From Chloroflexota bacterium (GTDB lineage Bacteria > Chloroflexota > Anaerolineae > Anaerolineales > E44-bin32), in NCBI GenBank assembly GCA_022561385.1, contig JADFRG010000021.1, forward strand, positions 1 through 48,276: a stretch of 48,276 bases of DNA, given 5' to 3'. The notes below the pieces were generated by a model. It was not told the origin of the DNA. It saw nothing but the letters and a program-made list of their open reading frames with translations, and searched no databases. Each line of letters starts with the position of its first letter. Within the stretch, counting starts at the first letter, position 1. The position numbers were made by a program, and so were the translations under genes. Of the stretch, positions 40,723 to 48,276 are shown one piece after another.

Positions 40723-42602
40723 TCCCAGACCTCACCCGGATTCTGGCGCCGGAGCTCCGCGAATTTGGGTAAGATGCCGCACGCGAAGCATCGCTCTCGG
40801 CAGTCCACGCGGGTGCGGCCTTCCAGGCTCCAGAGATAGTCCTCGGTCAGGAAACGTTTGTGCAACGCCGCGTCGATGTGGTCCCATGGCAAGGTCTCGT
40901 CAACGGGGCGCTCGCGATGGGTGTAGAAGGAGGGGTCGAGCCCGACGTAGTCGAAGGCCTCCATCCAGGCCTGGTAATTGAAATGCTCGCCCCAACCGTC
41001 GAACTTCGCCCCCCTCCGCCAGGCGTGATAGATGACCTGACCCATGCGACGGTCACCGCGGGACAACCAGGCCTCGAACATCGTCTCCAATGGATCGTTC
41101 CAATTGAACTTGAGCCCCGGACCGCGCAACTCTCGCTTCAGCAGCCGCTGCTTCGCCTCAATCTGATCCAGCGTATCGCAGGGCACCCACTGAAAAGGGG
41201 TGTGGGGCTTGGGGACGAACGTGCTCACCCCGGCGTTGACCCGCGCCCGATGGCCCATGACTCGGCGGCCAATTTTCAGGACCTGCTTGCATAGGTCGGC
41301 GATCGCCTGCACGTCTTCGATCGTCTCGGAGGGGTGTCCGATCATGAAATACAGCTTGATGGTATGCCATCCATGTTGAAAAATTGCTTCCGAGGTTTCC
41401 AGGAGCTGTGCCGTGGACACCGGCTTATTGATGATCTTGCGCATGCGCTCGGTGGCAGCTTCCGGAGCCAGGGTGAATCCGCCCCGTCTTGAGCTTGCCT
41501 TGAGCAGGTCCATCAACTCCACGGAGAAGGATTCGATTCTCAGGGAGGGCAGTCCGATATTCAGCCGGCGGTCGCGAAAGCGATCGCTCACCGCTCGCAC
41601 CAGTGCCAGGATCTCGTCGTAGTCCGACGAGGAAAGGGAAAGCAGGCCTACTTCTTCAAATCCAGTGGCATCAAGTGCCGCCTCGATCGCCCCGACTACC
41701 TCCTCCACCGGTCGCTCTCTGACCGGTCGGGTGATCATTCCGGCCTGACAGAATCGACAGCCACGCGTACAACCGCGCATGATTTCGATTGGGATGCGGT
41801 TGTGGGTGATGTCGATCATGGGAACGATAAAGTTGGTGACCGGCTCAGGCAATTTGGAAACGATGCGCTTGATGACCGGAAGGCTCGCTTCGGGCGCCAG
41901 CGCTTCGATGTGGTCGAGCGTGCCGTTTTCCGCATAATGAGGGCGATAGAGTGAGGGCACGTAGACCCCCCAGATTTTAGCAAGCCGGCGGTGGAGCTGC
42001 CCCCGACCCACACCCTCGGCGCGCCAGCTTCGGATGACCTCAACCATCTCAAGGATCACGTCTTCGCCCTCGCCGATGACGAAGGCATCAATGAAATCTG
42101 CCATGGGCTCCGGGTTGTAAGTGCTGTGGCCTCCGGCAATTACCACGGGATCGCCTTCGACGCGATCCGAGACGAGGAGCGGAATGCCGCTTAAATCCAG
42201 CAGGTTCAGTGCGTTGGTGAAGAGGCTCTCGTATGGAAGCGAGATTGCAAGCAGGTCGAACTCCGAAACCGGATGTTTCGTCTCTAGCGAGTAGAGCGGG
42301 ACCCGCGCCGCGCGCATGGCCAGCTCCATGTCGGTCCACGGGCTGTACACGCGCTCGGCCAGCACCTCAGTCTGACGATTCAGGATGTCGTAGAGGATGG
42401 TCAGTCCCAAATTCGACATGCCGAGTTCATAAATCTCGGGGAAGGCGAGCGCGACCCGGAAGGGAACTTTCGCCCAATCCTTGACCTGCTGATTTAGCTC
42501 GCCGCCGGTGTACCGCCCAGGTTTCTGAACGGACAGCAGGTTACGATCGAGCCAGCGCTCGATGTCTGAAGGTCCCATTGTCGGAGTGGCGATATTTTCC
42601 AT
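40662..42602 (-). CDS. TIGR03960-family B12-binding radical SAM protein
   Basis: This 646-residue protein has an N-terminal region (MGPSDIERWLDRNLLSVQKPGRYTGGE), a B12-binding-like domain (VIAGGHSTYNPEPMADFIDAFVIGEGEDVI) and a radical SAM domain with MRGC-TRG-C-RF-C-QAG. FTLAPEAATERMRKIINK and GHPSETIEDV follow, the radical SAM/MiaB-like fold. The C-terminal segment has C-x3-C-x2-C (DCRERCFACG). The reaction is unknown. Cobalamin from the riboswitch operon may serve it. Confidence 0.92.
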   Translation of the reverse strand: MENIATPTMGPSDIERWLDRNLLSVQKPGRYTGGELNQQVKDWAKVPFRVALAFPEIYELGMSNLGLTILYDILNRQTEVLAERVYSPWTDMELAMRAARVPLYSLETKHPVSEFDLLAISLPYESLFTNALNLLDLSGIPLLVSDRVEGDPVVIAGGHSTYNPEPMADFIDAFVIGEGEDVILEMVEVIRSWRAEGVGRGQLHRRLAKIWGVYVPSLYRPHYAENGTLDHIEALAPEASLPVIKRIVSKLPEPVTNFIVPMIDITHNRIPIEIMRGCTRGCRFCQAGMITRPVRERPVEEVVGAIEAALDATGFEEVGLLSLSSSDYDEILALVRAVSDRFRDRRLNIGLPSLRIESFSVELMDLLKASSRRGGFTLAPEAATERMRKIINKPVSTAQLLETSEAIFQHGWHTIKLYFMIGHPSETIEDVQAIADLCKQVLKIGRRVMGHRARVNAGVSTFVPKPHTPFQWVPCDTLDQIEAKQRLLKRELRGPGLKFNWNDPLETMFEAWLSRGDRRMGQVIYHAWRRGAKFDGWGEHFNYQAWMEAFDYVGLDPSFYTHRERPVDETLPWDHIDAALHKRFLTEDYLWSLEGRTRVDCRERCFACGILPKFAELRRQNPGEVWECPEVRSPSRKIKSIPLLPA

Positions 42603-42917
42603 AAGAGGAGCTACTTTATTATAGCAACCTGCTGCGGATAGGACCGGACACCTTGCCGGATCGAAACTCCGCCCCCCAAGTCCTTAAGCAGCATTACAGG
42701 TGACTTACATCCTGTTCAGCAATTCCATTTCCACCTCTACAATGTTTACCGTCCGCACGTGGCAGTTTCAAACAGCATCTGCTGGGCCGGGAAGCGACCG
42801 GACCACCGCATGGCTATATTGAATCCGCCGATTGTGTGGAAGACGATCGACCCTGAGCTTGTCGGGAAACCTTCCGCTCGCGCAGGGAAAGACCCACACA
42901 GGCCAAAGGAGTCCACC

Positions 42918-44237
42918 ATGCAAGTTGCATCGCGCCCCGCGCAACCTTCTGGAGAGACGATCGCCAAAATGCGAAGCTGGCTCAAGAAAAAGCTTTCGCA
43001 GGAGCTGAGCCTTGGCGCGCCTGCCAGCTCGATCGAGTCGACCACTCGGCAGCTGCTCGAAACCACTCTCGCGCAGTCTAAATTCACGCTCTCTGCCGAG
43101 GCACGCGAGTCGCTGATCGAGGAAGTTACGGCCGCCTATGCCGGATTCGCTCGTATCCAACCGCTGTTAATGGACCCAGAGATCACCGAGATCATGGTCA
43201 ATGCGCCGGACAAGGTATTTATAGAGAAGGGTGGAAAGCTGGAGCTCACGGACGTTACCTTTCCAGACAACCGGGCCATCATGGGGCTAATCGAGAGCAT
43301 TATTTTGCCCCTCGGCCGCCGCGTGGATGCCAACAGTCCCACAGTCGACGCGCGGCTGCCAGACGGCTCCCGCGTGAACGCGATCATTCCGCCCGCCGCG
43401 ATTGACGGGCCCATCCTCACCATCCGCAAGTTTGCCAAGGAAAAGCTGCAGTTCGAAGACCTGGTCCGCCTGGGGAGTATCACCGCCGAGATCAAGGATT
43501 TCCTGATCGCCTGCGTGGCGACCCGGCTCAACATCCTCGTATCGGGCGGGACTGGATCGGGAAAGACGACGCTGCTCAACATCCTCTCCGGGGCGATCCC
43601 GGAGGGCGAGCGTATCGTAACCATCGAGGACGCCGCAGAGCTGGACCTGCATCAGACCCACCGCATCCGGTTGGAAACGAAACCCGCCGATACAGACGGC
43701 AAGGGAGAAATCACCATACGCCATCTTGTGAAGAACTCCCTGCGCATGCGACCGGACCGCATCATCGTGGGCGAGGTGCGCGGCGGTGAAGCGCTGGATA
43801 TGCTGCAGGCTATGAACACCGGGCACGACGGGTCGCTGACCACAGTGCACGCCAACAGCCCCCGCGATGCCGTCTCCCGATTGGAAACGTTGGTGCTGCT
43901 CTCTGGGTTCGACCTTCCGTTGAGAGTGGTTCGGGAGCAAATCGCCTCCGCCCTGGACCTGATCATTCAACAAGCCCGCCTCCCGGACGGTACCCGCAAG
44001 GTCACGTCCGTGACCGAGGTGATTGGGATGGAAGGAGAAACAATCGTGCTCAACGAGATCTTCAAATACGACACGCGGGGTCGCAACGGCACGGAAAATG
44101 GCGCACCGAAAATTGAGCCAACCGGCATTCGGCCTATGTTTGATTCCAAGCTTAAGGCGGCCGGCTTCACCCTACCCCCCGAGCTCTATGGGGCGGATAT
44201 GGCCACGCTCAACGCCCCCCGGCGGAAGAAACGCTGA
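42918..44237 (+). CDS. CpaF/TadA-type secretion or pilus ATPase
   Basis: This 439-residue VirB11-like ATPase has ITEIMVNAPDKVFIEKGGKLELTDVTFPD, GSRVNAIIPPAAIDGPILTIRKF, Walker A LVSGGTGSGKTTLLN, the Asp box IVTIEDAAELDL, Walker B MRPDRIIVGEVRGGEALDMLQAMNTGHDGSLTTVHANSP and the His box. It would power a Tad/Flp pilus or a type IV secretion machine, but no tadB, tadC or pilin genes follow; it stands alone here. ATG 42918 has AAAGGAG upstream; the longer frame from 42759 has no such site. Confidence 0.9.
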   Translation: MQVASRPAQPSGETIAKMRSWLKKKLSQELSLGAPASSIESTTRQLLETTLAQSKFTLSAEARESLIEEVTAAYAGFARIQPLLMDPEITEIMVNAPDKVFIEKGGKLELTDVTFPDNRAIMGLIESIILPLGRRVDANSPTVDARLPDGSRVNAIIPPAAIDGPILTIRKFAKEKLQFEDLVRLGSITAEIKDFLIACVATRLNILVSGGTGSGKTTLLNILSGAIPEGERIVTIEDAAELDLHQTHRIRLETKPADTDGKGEITIRHLVKNSLRMRPDRIIVGEVRGGEALDMLQAMNTGHDGSLTTVHANSPRDAVSRLETLVLLSGFDLPLRVVREQIASALDLIIQQARLPDGTRKVTSVTEVIGMEGETIVLNEIFKYDTRGRNGTENGAPKIEPTGIRPMFDSKLKAAGFTLPPELYGADMATLNAPRRKKR

Positions 44238-44517
44238 TCGTATTATTTTGAGCCCACGCGGTCAGCATTTTTATTCGAATTATTCGCACCAGATCGGTCG
44301 ACACATGCTCCGCGCATAAAGTCCTGGCGCCAGGCCGTCATGGGTCGGTATGTTACAATCCCGGCCGCCATCTTGAGCATGCGGGCAGAGGAGCAGGGGA
44401 GCGTGGGAGCCGGTGAGCATGTGAGAGGCGGCCTAGCCGGGTGACTCGCGGTCTCGGGTCTCACCTAGCACCCCTGCTATCGCGCCCCCTGCACCCAGAC
44501 TCCCCCGCTCAAAACGC

Positions 44518-44590
44518 GCCCCCATCGTCTAGTGGCCCAGGACGCGGCCCTCTCAAGGCCGAAACCGGGGTTCGAACCCCCGTGGGGGCA
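44518..44590 (+). tRNA. tRNA-Glu (CTC)
   Basis: This is a 73-nt cloverleaf. Acceptor GCCCCCA pairs with TGGGGGC, D stem GTCT pairs with GGAC, anticodon stem CGGCC pairs with GGCCG, and the loop is CTCTCAA with anticodon CTC at 44552-44554. The T arm CGGGG...CCCCC-type stem has loop TTCGAAC. CCA is not encoded. The preceding 280 bp after cpaF hold no gene; a TACAAT near 44353 could be its -10. Confidence 0.92.
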
Positions 44591-44857
44591 CACGCACCGC
44601 CCCATCCGGTGGGTGAATCTGGGAAGGATCAGTACCCGCGGCCCCTTAATTCGACCCAAGCCTATGCGCTCAATCCCCCCTCCGATCCAGCAAGTTTTTG
44701 CTGATTGTGGGCCGGCGGGTCCCGAAAATCCTAATTTTTGAACCAATCGAAATGCGCTAAAGGTCCCGTTGGCACCGAGAGGGTGGGTGGGTATTATTGA
44801 TCGCAGTCTTAGGACGAATGAAGTAATACTTCGTCGCCTGTCCGAAGGAACGCCTTG

Positions 44858-45088
44858 ATGCCCACATTAGACCCCATCACCCTGGCCAACGAGCTTCATG
44901 ATGGCGTGATTCAGGAATTGTCTGCCCTGTTGCTACAACTGGAAACGTATGAACGGAGATTACAAAAAGATCCCGCGGCCGCAGAAGCAGATCTGCAGCG
45001 AATCAAAGACCAGACGCGGGCATCCTTAAACGAACTTCGCAAATTAATGACACGACTGCGCGAAATGGAGAAAACGAGCCTACTTTGA
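44858..45088 (+). CDS. HisKA_3-only mini-protein (histidine kinase dimerisation fragment)
   Basis: This 76-residue protein reads as the dimerisation/phosphoacceptor helix pair of NarX-type kinases: ANELHDGVIQELSALLLQLETYERRL with His14 in the H-box, then DLQRIKDQTRASLNELRKLMTRLRE. It has no HATPase domain and no sensor, so it cannot phosphorylate itself. It overlaps the response regulator gene by 4 nt. It may be a phosphotransfer adaptor or an oligomerisation partner, or a relic of a lost kinase. The start is ATG 44858 (a TTG directly before it is also in frame). Confidence 0.75.
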   Translation: MPTLDPITLANELHDGVIQELSALLLQLETYERRLQKDPAAAEADLQRIKDQTRASLNELRKLMTRLREMEKTSLL

Positions 45089-45747
45089 GTGGACCCAACG
45101 GACAACCCATCCGAATCCTGATCGCTGAAGACCACGCTATCGTCAGGCAGTCGGTCAAGATAATGTTGGAAATGGAGCCTGAGTTCATCGTGGTGGGGGA
45201 GGCCGAAGACGGTGAGCAGGCTTTGGAACTGGCAGGGAAAGTCGATCCGGACTTGGTCCTGATGGACATCCGCATGGAGGGGATGGATGGGGTTGAAGCC
45301 ACGCGCAAGTTGCGCGAGCGATTGCCAAGTATCGGCGTATTGATCCTGACCGGGTTTGGCGACGATGCCATTCTGCTCCAGGCGGTCGAGGCCGGGGCGC
45401 ACGGCTTCCTTTTAAAGGATGCCACCGCGGAAGAATTGAAGAAGGCCATCCTGCGTGTGGTAGCGGGCGAGTCGCATATGACCCCTTCCCTGCTGCGGAA
45501 ATTGTTGGATGAGTTGGCAATCCGAGAAGTGAGTCACCAGCCTGCCCACACCGACCTGACGCCTCGAGAGCGAGAGGTGCTGGAAGCTCTGGCGCGCGGG
45601 ATGTCCAACGAGGAGATTGCCACCGAGCTCGTGATCTCAGAGAAGACGGTCAAGACACACCTGGGGAGCATTTTCGGAAAACTACAGGTGCCCGGCCGCG
45701 CGCAGGCCATGCTATATGCCATAAGGGAAGGCCTTGTTGAGGTTTGA
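45085..45747 (+). CDS. NarL/LuxR-type response regulator
   Basis: This 220-residue regulator has a receiver domain (RILIAEDHAIVRQSVKIMLEME, phosphoacceptor Asp61 in LVLMDIRMEGMDG, LILTGFG, FLLKDATAEEL) and a C-terminal LuxR helix-turn-helix (DLTPREREVLEALARGMSNEEIATELVISEKTVKTHLGSIFGKLQV). All phosphorylation residues are intact. The start is TTG at 45085, coupled to the HisKA_3 mini-gene by TTGA. The partner kinase is not obvious in the window. Confidence 0.93.
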   Translation: MSGPNGQPIRILIAEDHAIVRQSVKIMLEMEPEFIVVGEAEDGEQALELAGKVDPDLVLMDIRMEGMDGVEATRKLRERLPSIGVLILTGFGDDAILLQAVEAGAHGFLLKDATAEELKKAILRVVAGESHMTPSLLRKLLDELAIREVSHQPAHTDLTPREREVLEALARGMSNEEIATELVISEKTVKTHLGSIFGKLQVPGRAQAMLYAIREGLVEV

Positions 45748-45793
45748 GCGGTCCTAGGACCTAGGACCGAGCGAGCCCTTTTTTCTGCGACTT

Positions 45794-45824
45794 AAGACCG
45801 AGCCAAGGTTCGGTCTTTTGTTTT
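45794..45824 (+). terminator. Intrinsic terminator after the response regulator
   Basis: AAGACCGA (45794-45801) pairs with TCGGTCTT (45810-45817), followed by TTGTTTT. A separate perfect hairpin GGTCCTAG-GAC-CTAGGACC lies just upstream at 45750-45768, with TTTTTT 10 nt later, so the gene is followed by two termination-like hairpins. Confidence 0.8.
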
Positions 45825-45878
45825 GCCCGATACCGTCCCTCGTGCGGATGTGAGAGCGGCTACCGCGTGAAATAATCC

Positions 45879-45942
45879 ACTCAACCCATTAGAGTGGAGA
45901 CGCCAGCCTGGAGGCCATAGGCCGCCGGCTGGCTTTTTGTTT
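45879..45942 (+). terminator. Structured element ending in an intrinsic terminator
   Basis: A CCACTC/GAGTGG hairpin (about 45877-45897) is followed by a long imperfect stem, GCCAGC (45902-45907) with GCTGGC (45928-45933) plus GGCC/GGCC inside, and TTTTTGTTT. The first part has a loose resemblance to the core of a c-di-GMP-I aptamer (ACC ... GTGG-A-GACGC ... AGCC) but lacks its tetraloop and the second conserved stem. It could simply be a third terminator. Confidence 0.45.
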
Positions 45943-45946
45943 GTGC

Positions 45947-46050
45947 GGAAGCAGGAAGCAGGAAGCAGGAAGCAGGAAGCAGGAAGCAGGAAGCAGGAAG
46001 CAGGAAGCAGGAAGCAGGAAGCAGGAAGCAGGAAGCAGTAAGCAGTAAGC
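45947..46050. repeat. Heptanucleotide tandem repeat (GGAAGCA)n
   Basis: There are about 15 head-to-tail copies of GGAAGCA, the last two changed to GTAAGCA. It is a simple-sequence tract just upstream of a small ORF and 330 bp before the receiver-glycosyltransferase gene. Such tracts expand and contract by slippage. Confidence 0.95.
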
Positions 46051-46080
46051 ACAGAGGAGATGGGCGAGAACGGAGACGAA

Positions 46081-46296
46081 ATGGATCCGGTAGATCGTAA
46101 GTTGAATGAAGACTCGATGGATTGGCGCAAGTTCTATGATGACCTCGATTTGCACGTCATCGGGACGCTTTCGAAAGGGCAAGACGCGCGTTTATCGCTA
46201 GCCGTGGTTTCGGCCAGCGGAGACCATCTCTACGCATTTATGCGAGAGAACGTGCTCGGCCATATGGAGGACAACACGCAGGTAGACGACGCCTGA
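46081..46296 (+). CDS. Small acidic hypothetical protein (71 aa)
   Basis: I do not recognise it. It reads MDPVDRKLNEDSMDWRKFYDDLDLHVIGTLSKGQDARLSLAVVSASGDHLYAFMRENVLGHME..., an acidic soluble sequence without membrane segments. I chose ATG 46081 (GGAG 5 nt upstream) over 46060, where GAGGAG touches the start. The coding potential is plausible but unproven. Confidence 0.4.
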   Translation: MDPVDRKLNEDSMDWRKFYDDLDLHVIGTLSKGQDARLSLAVVSASGDHLYAFMRENVLGHMEDNTQVDDA

Positions 46297-46384
46297 GACG
46301 AATGCTTTCCTGCCAGGGTTTCCACGAATTTTTGGCAGTCTTCCTATTCGGTGCACCACCGCATTTCCTAATGCCCAAAATTAA

Positions 46385-48276
46385 ATGAACGAGCGCCTTC
46401 GTCTACTTATCGTCGATAACAGCCAGGCCTCCCGGAAGGAGCTGGGCGACCTGCTTTCCGGCGAATCCCACCTCCAGGTGATAGGGACGGCCAGGCATGG
46501 GTTGGAAGCACTCAGGCTTGTCGAGAAACACAAGCCAGACGTGGTGCTGCTGGAGCAAAATATTCCCGGGCTCACGGGTGCGGAAGTCGCCCGCCGATTG
46601 AAAGCCGCGAATCCAGCGACGCGCATATTCTTCGTATCGGCCGACGCTGAAGCGAAGGAATTAGCGATGGCGGCTGGTGCAGAAGCCTTCTTTGTGAAGG
46701 GAGTGGATTCTATCCGCTTGCTCCAGGCGCTCCGAGTGGCTCACTCTCCGCCAAGTCGCATGAAGCGATCGCTGAGGCTGCCGCGCAGGAAGAAGGCAGC
46801 TCCAAAGATCGTGCCCTGGCTGAGCGCCGTCCTCCGCATTTCCGTCCTCGGTCTGATCGCTGGGATCGTGCTGACTCGTGGAACGCTGCTTGCCTACATC
46901 TCGCTCATTTCAGGAATCTTCTTCTTCGTCTACGCCATGAAATACTACGTCTCCATGGGGCTGATCATGCTTGCAACCATTGGCAACGGCAATGGCAACG
47001 GCAACGGTAAGAATGGACATATCAACGGCAATGGCCTCAAGAACGGAAAACGCCTCAACGGGCTCCGCAACGGCAACGGCCACAACGGGCTCCGCAACGG
47101 CAACGGCCACAACGGAAATGGGAACGGAAACGGGGCAAGGGAGCGCCTCAAGAAGCAGCCTTTCGTCTCCATTCAGCTCCCCATGTTCAACGAATCGTCG
47201 GTCGTCGATCGCATCCTGCAGGCGGCCACCCATCTCGATTACGAAAACTATGAAATTCTGGTCGCTGACGACTCCAGCGACACGACTGTCAACCGCCTGG
47301 AGAAGTGGGCCAAGCACCCCAAGGTCAAGGTCTCTCACCGCATCAACCGCAGCGGCTTCAAGGGCGCCGCGCTTCACTATGGACTGGAGATCATAGACCC
47401 TCGAACGGAATTCATCGCCATTTTTGATGCCGATTTTGTTCCACCGCCTCAGATTATTTGGCAGTTCCTGGACTACTTCTATGGCTACAAGGAAAAAAAC
47501 GGAAACGGAAACGGAAACGGGAACGGAAACGGAAACGGAAACGGGAACGGAAACGGGAACGGGAGCAAGAACGGCGAAGCCCCCGAGCTCATGGACGAGC
47601 GGGTCGGAGTTGTGCAGGGCTATCAATGGCACATGCTCAACGCCGATGAAAACTGGATCACCAAAGGAATTCGGGCGGAATATAGCGGCTCCTATGTGAT
47701 TGAACGCTCCGGACAAGAGTTGCTGGGCGGCATGAAGATGATCTCCGGCAGCGTCTACATGATCCGGGCCGACGTCCTGCGCGAGATCGGGTGGGGCACC
47801 AGCATCACGGAAGACTGGGAGCTCACCCTCAAGCTCTACCTGCACGGCTACAAGGTGCTCTACACGCCGTTCATTCAAGCCCCCTCCGAGTGCGTATCGA
47901 CCTTCGGTCGCCTGGTGAAGCAGCGAATGCGCTGGGCGGAGGGTCACACCTACAACGTGCGCAAGTACTTCATGAGGGTCTTGACTTCCCCCAAGATCAC
48001 CCGGCGCGAGAAGCTCGAATTTATCTATTACGTTCCGTATTACCTGCAATCGATTTTCTTCACGATTGGAACTGTAGCCTGGTTCTTCTCGGAAACGATC
48101 CTGCACCAGGAGATCCCGTATTGGACCTCGGTGCTCGGCTGGTCTCTTGTCTTCTCCAACATGGGCGCCCTGGTTCTCATGAACCTGAGCGGGCTCTTCA
48201 TGGAGCGCGGCGTCAAGAAGGAATGGACCGGCGTGCTTTCGGCGGTGGCCTACGGCACTCTCCTGGTTCCCTTCCA
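46385..48276 (+). CDS. Receiver domain fused to processive GT2 glycosyltransferase with Asn-Gly repeats, 3' end outside window
   Basis: The frame is open from ATG 46385 to the window end (630 codons). Residues 1-120 form a receiver-like domain (LRLLIVDNSQASRKELGDLL ... FFVSAD ... AFFVKG) in which the phosphoacceptor is Glu57 (VVLLEQNIPG) instead of Asp. Two hydrophobic segments follow (about 150-195). Then an Asn/Gly-rich linker (about 199-252) precedes a BcsA-like GT2 domain: VSIQLPMFNES, VADDSSDTT, FDADF (DxD), SITEDWELTLKL (TED) and KQRMRWAEGH (QxxRW). A second pure (Asn-Gly) tract of about 12 repeats interrupts the catalytic domain after DYFYGYKEK. The QxxRW motif predicts a processive polysaccharide synthase. 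Confidence 0.85.
   Translation, partial: MNERLRLLIVDNSQASRKELGDLLSGESHLQVIGTARHGLEALRLVEKHKPDVVLLEQNIPGLTGAEVARRLKAANPATRIFFVSADAEAKELAMAAGAEAFFVKGVDSIRLLQALRVAHSPPSRMKRSLRLPRRKKAAPKIVPWLSAVLRISVLGLIAGIVLTRGTLLAYISLISGIFFFVYAMKYYVSMGLIMLATIGNGNGNGNGKNGHINGNGLKNGKRLNGLRNGNGHNGLRNGNGHNGNGNGNGARERLKKQPFVSIQLPMFNESSVVDRILQAATHLDYENYEILVADDSSDTTVNRLEKWAKHPKVKVSHRINRSGFKGAALHYGLEIIDPRTEFIAIFDADFVPPPQIIWQFLDYFYGYKEKNGNGNGNGNGNGNGNGNGNGNGSKNGEAPELMDERVGVVQGYQWHMLNADENWITKGIRAEYSGSYVIERSGQELLGGMKMISGSVYMIRADVLREIGWGTSITEDWELTLKLYLHGYKVLYTPFIQAPSECVSTFGRLVKQRMRWAEGHTYNVRKYFMRVLTSPKITRREKLEFIYYVPYYLQSIFFTIGTVAWFFSETILHQEIPYWTSVLGWSLVFSNMGALVLMNLSGLFMERGVKKEWTGVLSAVAYGTLLVPF

Noticed and set aside
40105-44835. 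Shared 15-bp AAGTAATACTTCGTC at about 40106 and 44821
   Set aside because: One exact 15-bp match is expected by chance in a window this size, and one copy is inside a coding gene.
46910-48106. Long minus-strand open frame with Val-Ser/Val-Ala-Val repeats
   Set aside because: It is the mirror image of the AACGGN repeats in the receiver-glycosyltransferase gene; it has no known domain and the plus strand has all GT2 motifs.

Overview
The window looks like the chromosome of an uncultured or little-studied bacterium, most plausibly a member of the Chloroflexota. This is an inference from gene content: a LysW amino-carrier pathway, a form I CO dehydrogenase, a CUAEP/CCAEP-tail radical SAM protein, the TIGR03960/DUF2344 pair, Chloroflexota-style 'YFENARLEY' secreted repeats, and high GC without actinobacterial hallmarks. 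No 16S rRNA gene is present to confirm it.

Layout. (1) 1-5455, minus: lysWXYZJK, an operon for lysine (or ornithine/arginine) synthesis on the carrier protein LysW. It is preceded by a promoter and by what reads as two leader-peptide attenuators in tandem. Each has a tiny ORF with a Lys-Lys-Gln codon block that ends Ser-Gly-TAG, followed by mutually exclusive hairpins and an intrinsic terminator. (2) 5844-11044: a DUF411 metal-binding lipoprotein gene whose first motif cysteine is an in-frame TGA followed by a SECIS-like hairpin (candidate new selenoprotein); two membrane proteins behind a CRP-like palindrome; a small orphan protein; a cobalamin-type radical SAM enzyme of a family known in Sec and Cys forms; a broken corrinoid methyltransferase gene; a small Cys-rich protein. 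(3) 11460-17840, minus: cobalamin riboswitch plus btuF-btuC-btuD-cobT-cobS-cbiR-cobU, a corrinoid uptake, salvage and remodelling operon. It would supply the two B12-binding radical SAM proteins in the window. (4) 18391-26569, plus: coxMSL (CO dehydrogenase with the form I active-site motif), an intrinsic terminator, then maturation genes xdhC-YHS, coxG, a MoeA-like gene, coxE and mocA.

(5) 26765-31965: an FMN-type split-barrel protein, tRNA-Met, an HtrA lipoprotein protease, an ABC exporter with a DtxR-like operator over its promoter, and a secreted repeat protein. (6) 32053-39905: a TetR-controlled fatty-acid beta-oxidation cluster (two acyl-CoA dehydrogenases, a FadN-like bifunctional enzyme, thiolase, SCP2), with two copies of a small palindromic repeat and a 56-bp tandem array inside it. 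(7) 40036-42602, minus: TIGR03960 radical SAM and DUF2344. (8) 42918-48276: a solitary CpaF-type ATPase, tRNA-Glu, a 76-residue histidine-kinase fragment translationally coupled to a NarL/LuxR response regulator, simple repeats, and a partial gene fusing a degenerate receiver domain to a processive family 2 glycosyltransferase with Asn-Gly repeat linkers.

The strongest candidates for something undescribed are the tandem lysine attenuators (5131-5455) and the TGA-containing DUF411 gene (5844-6365).
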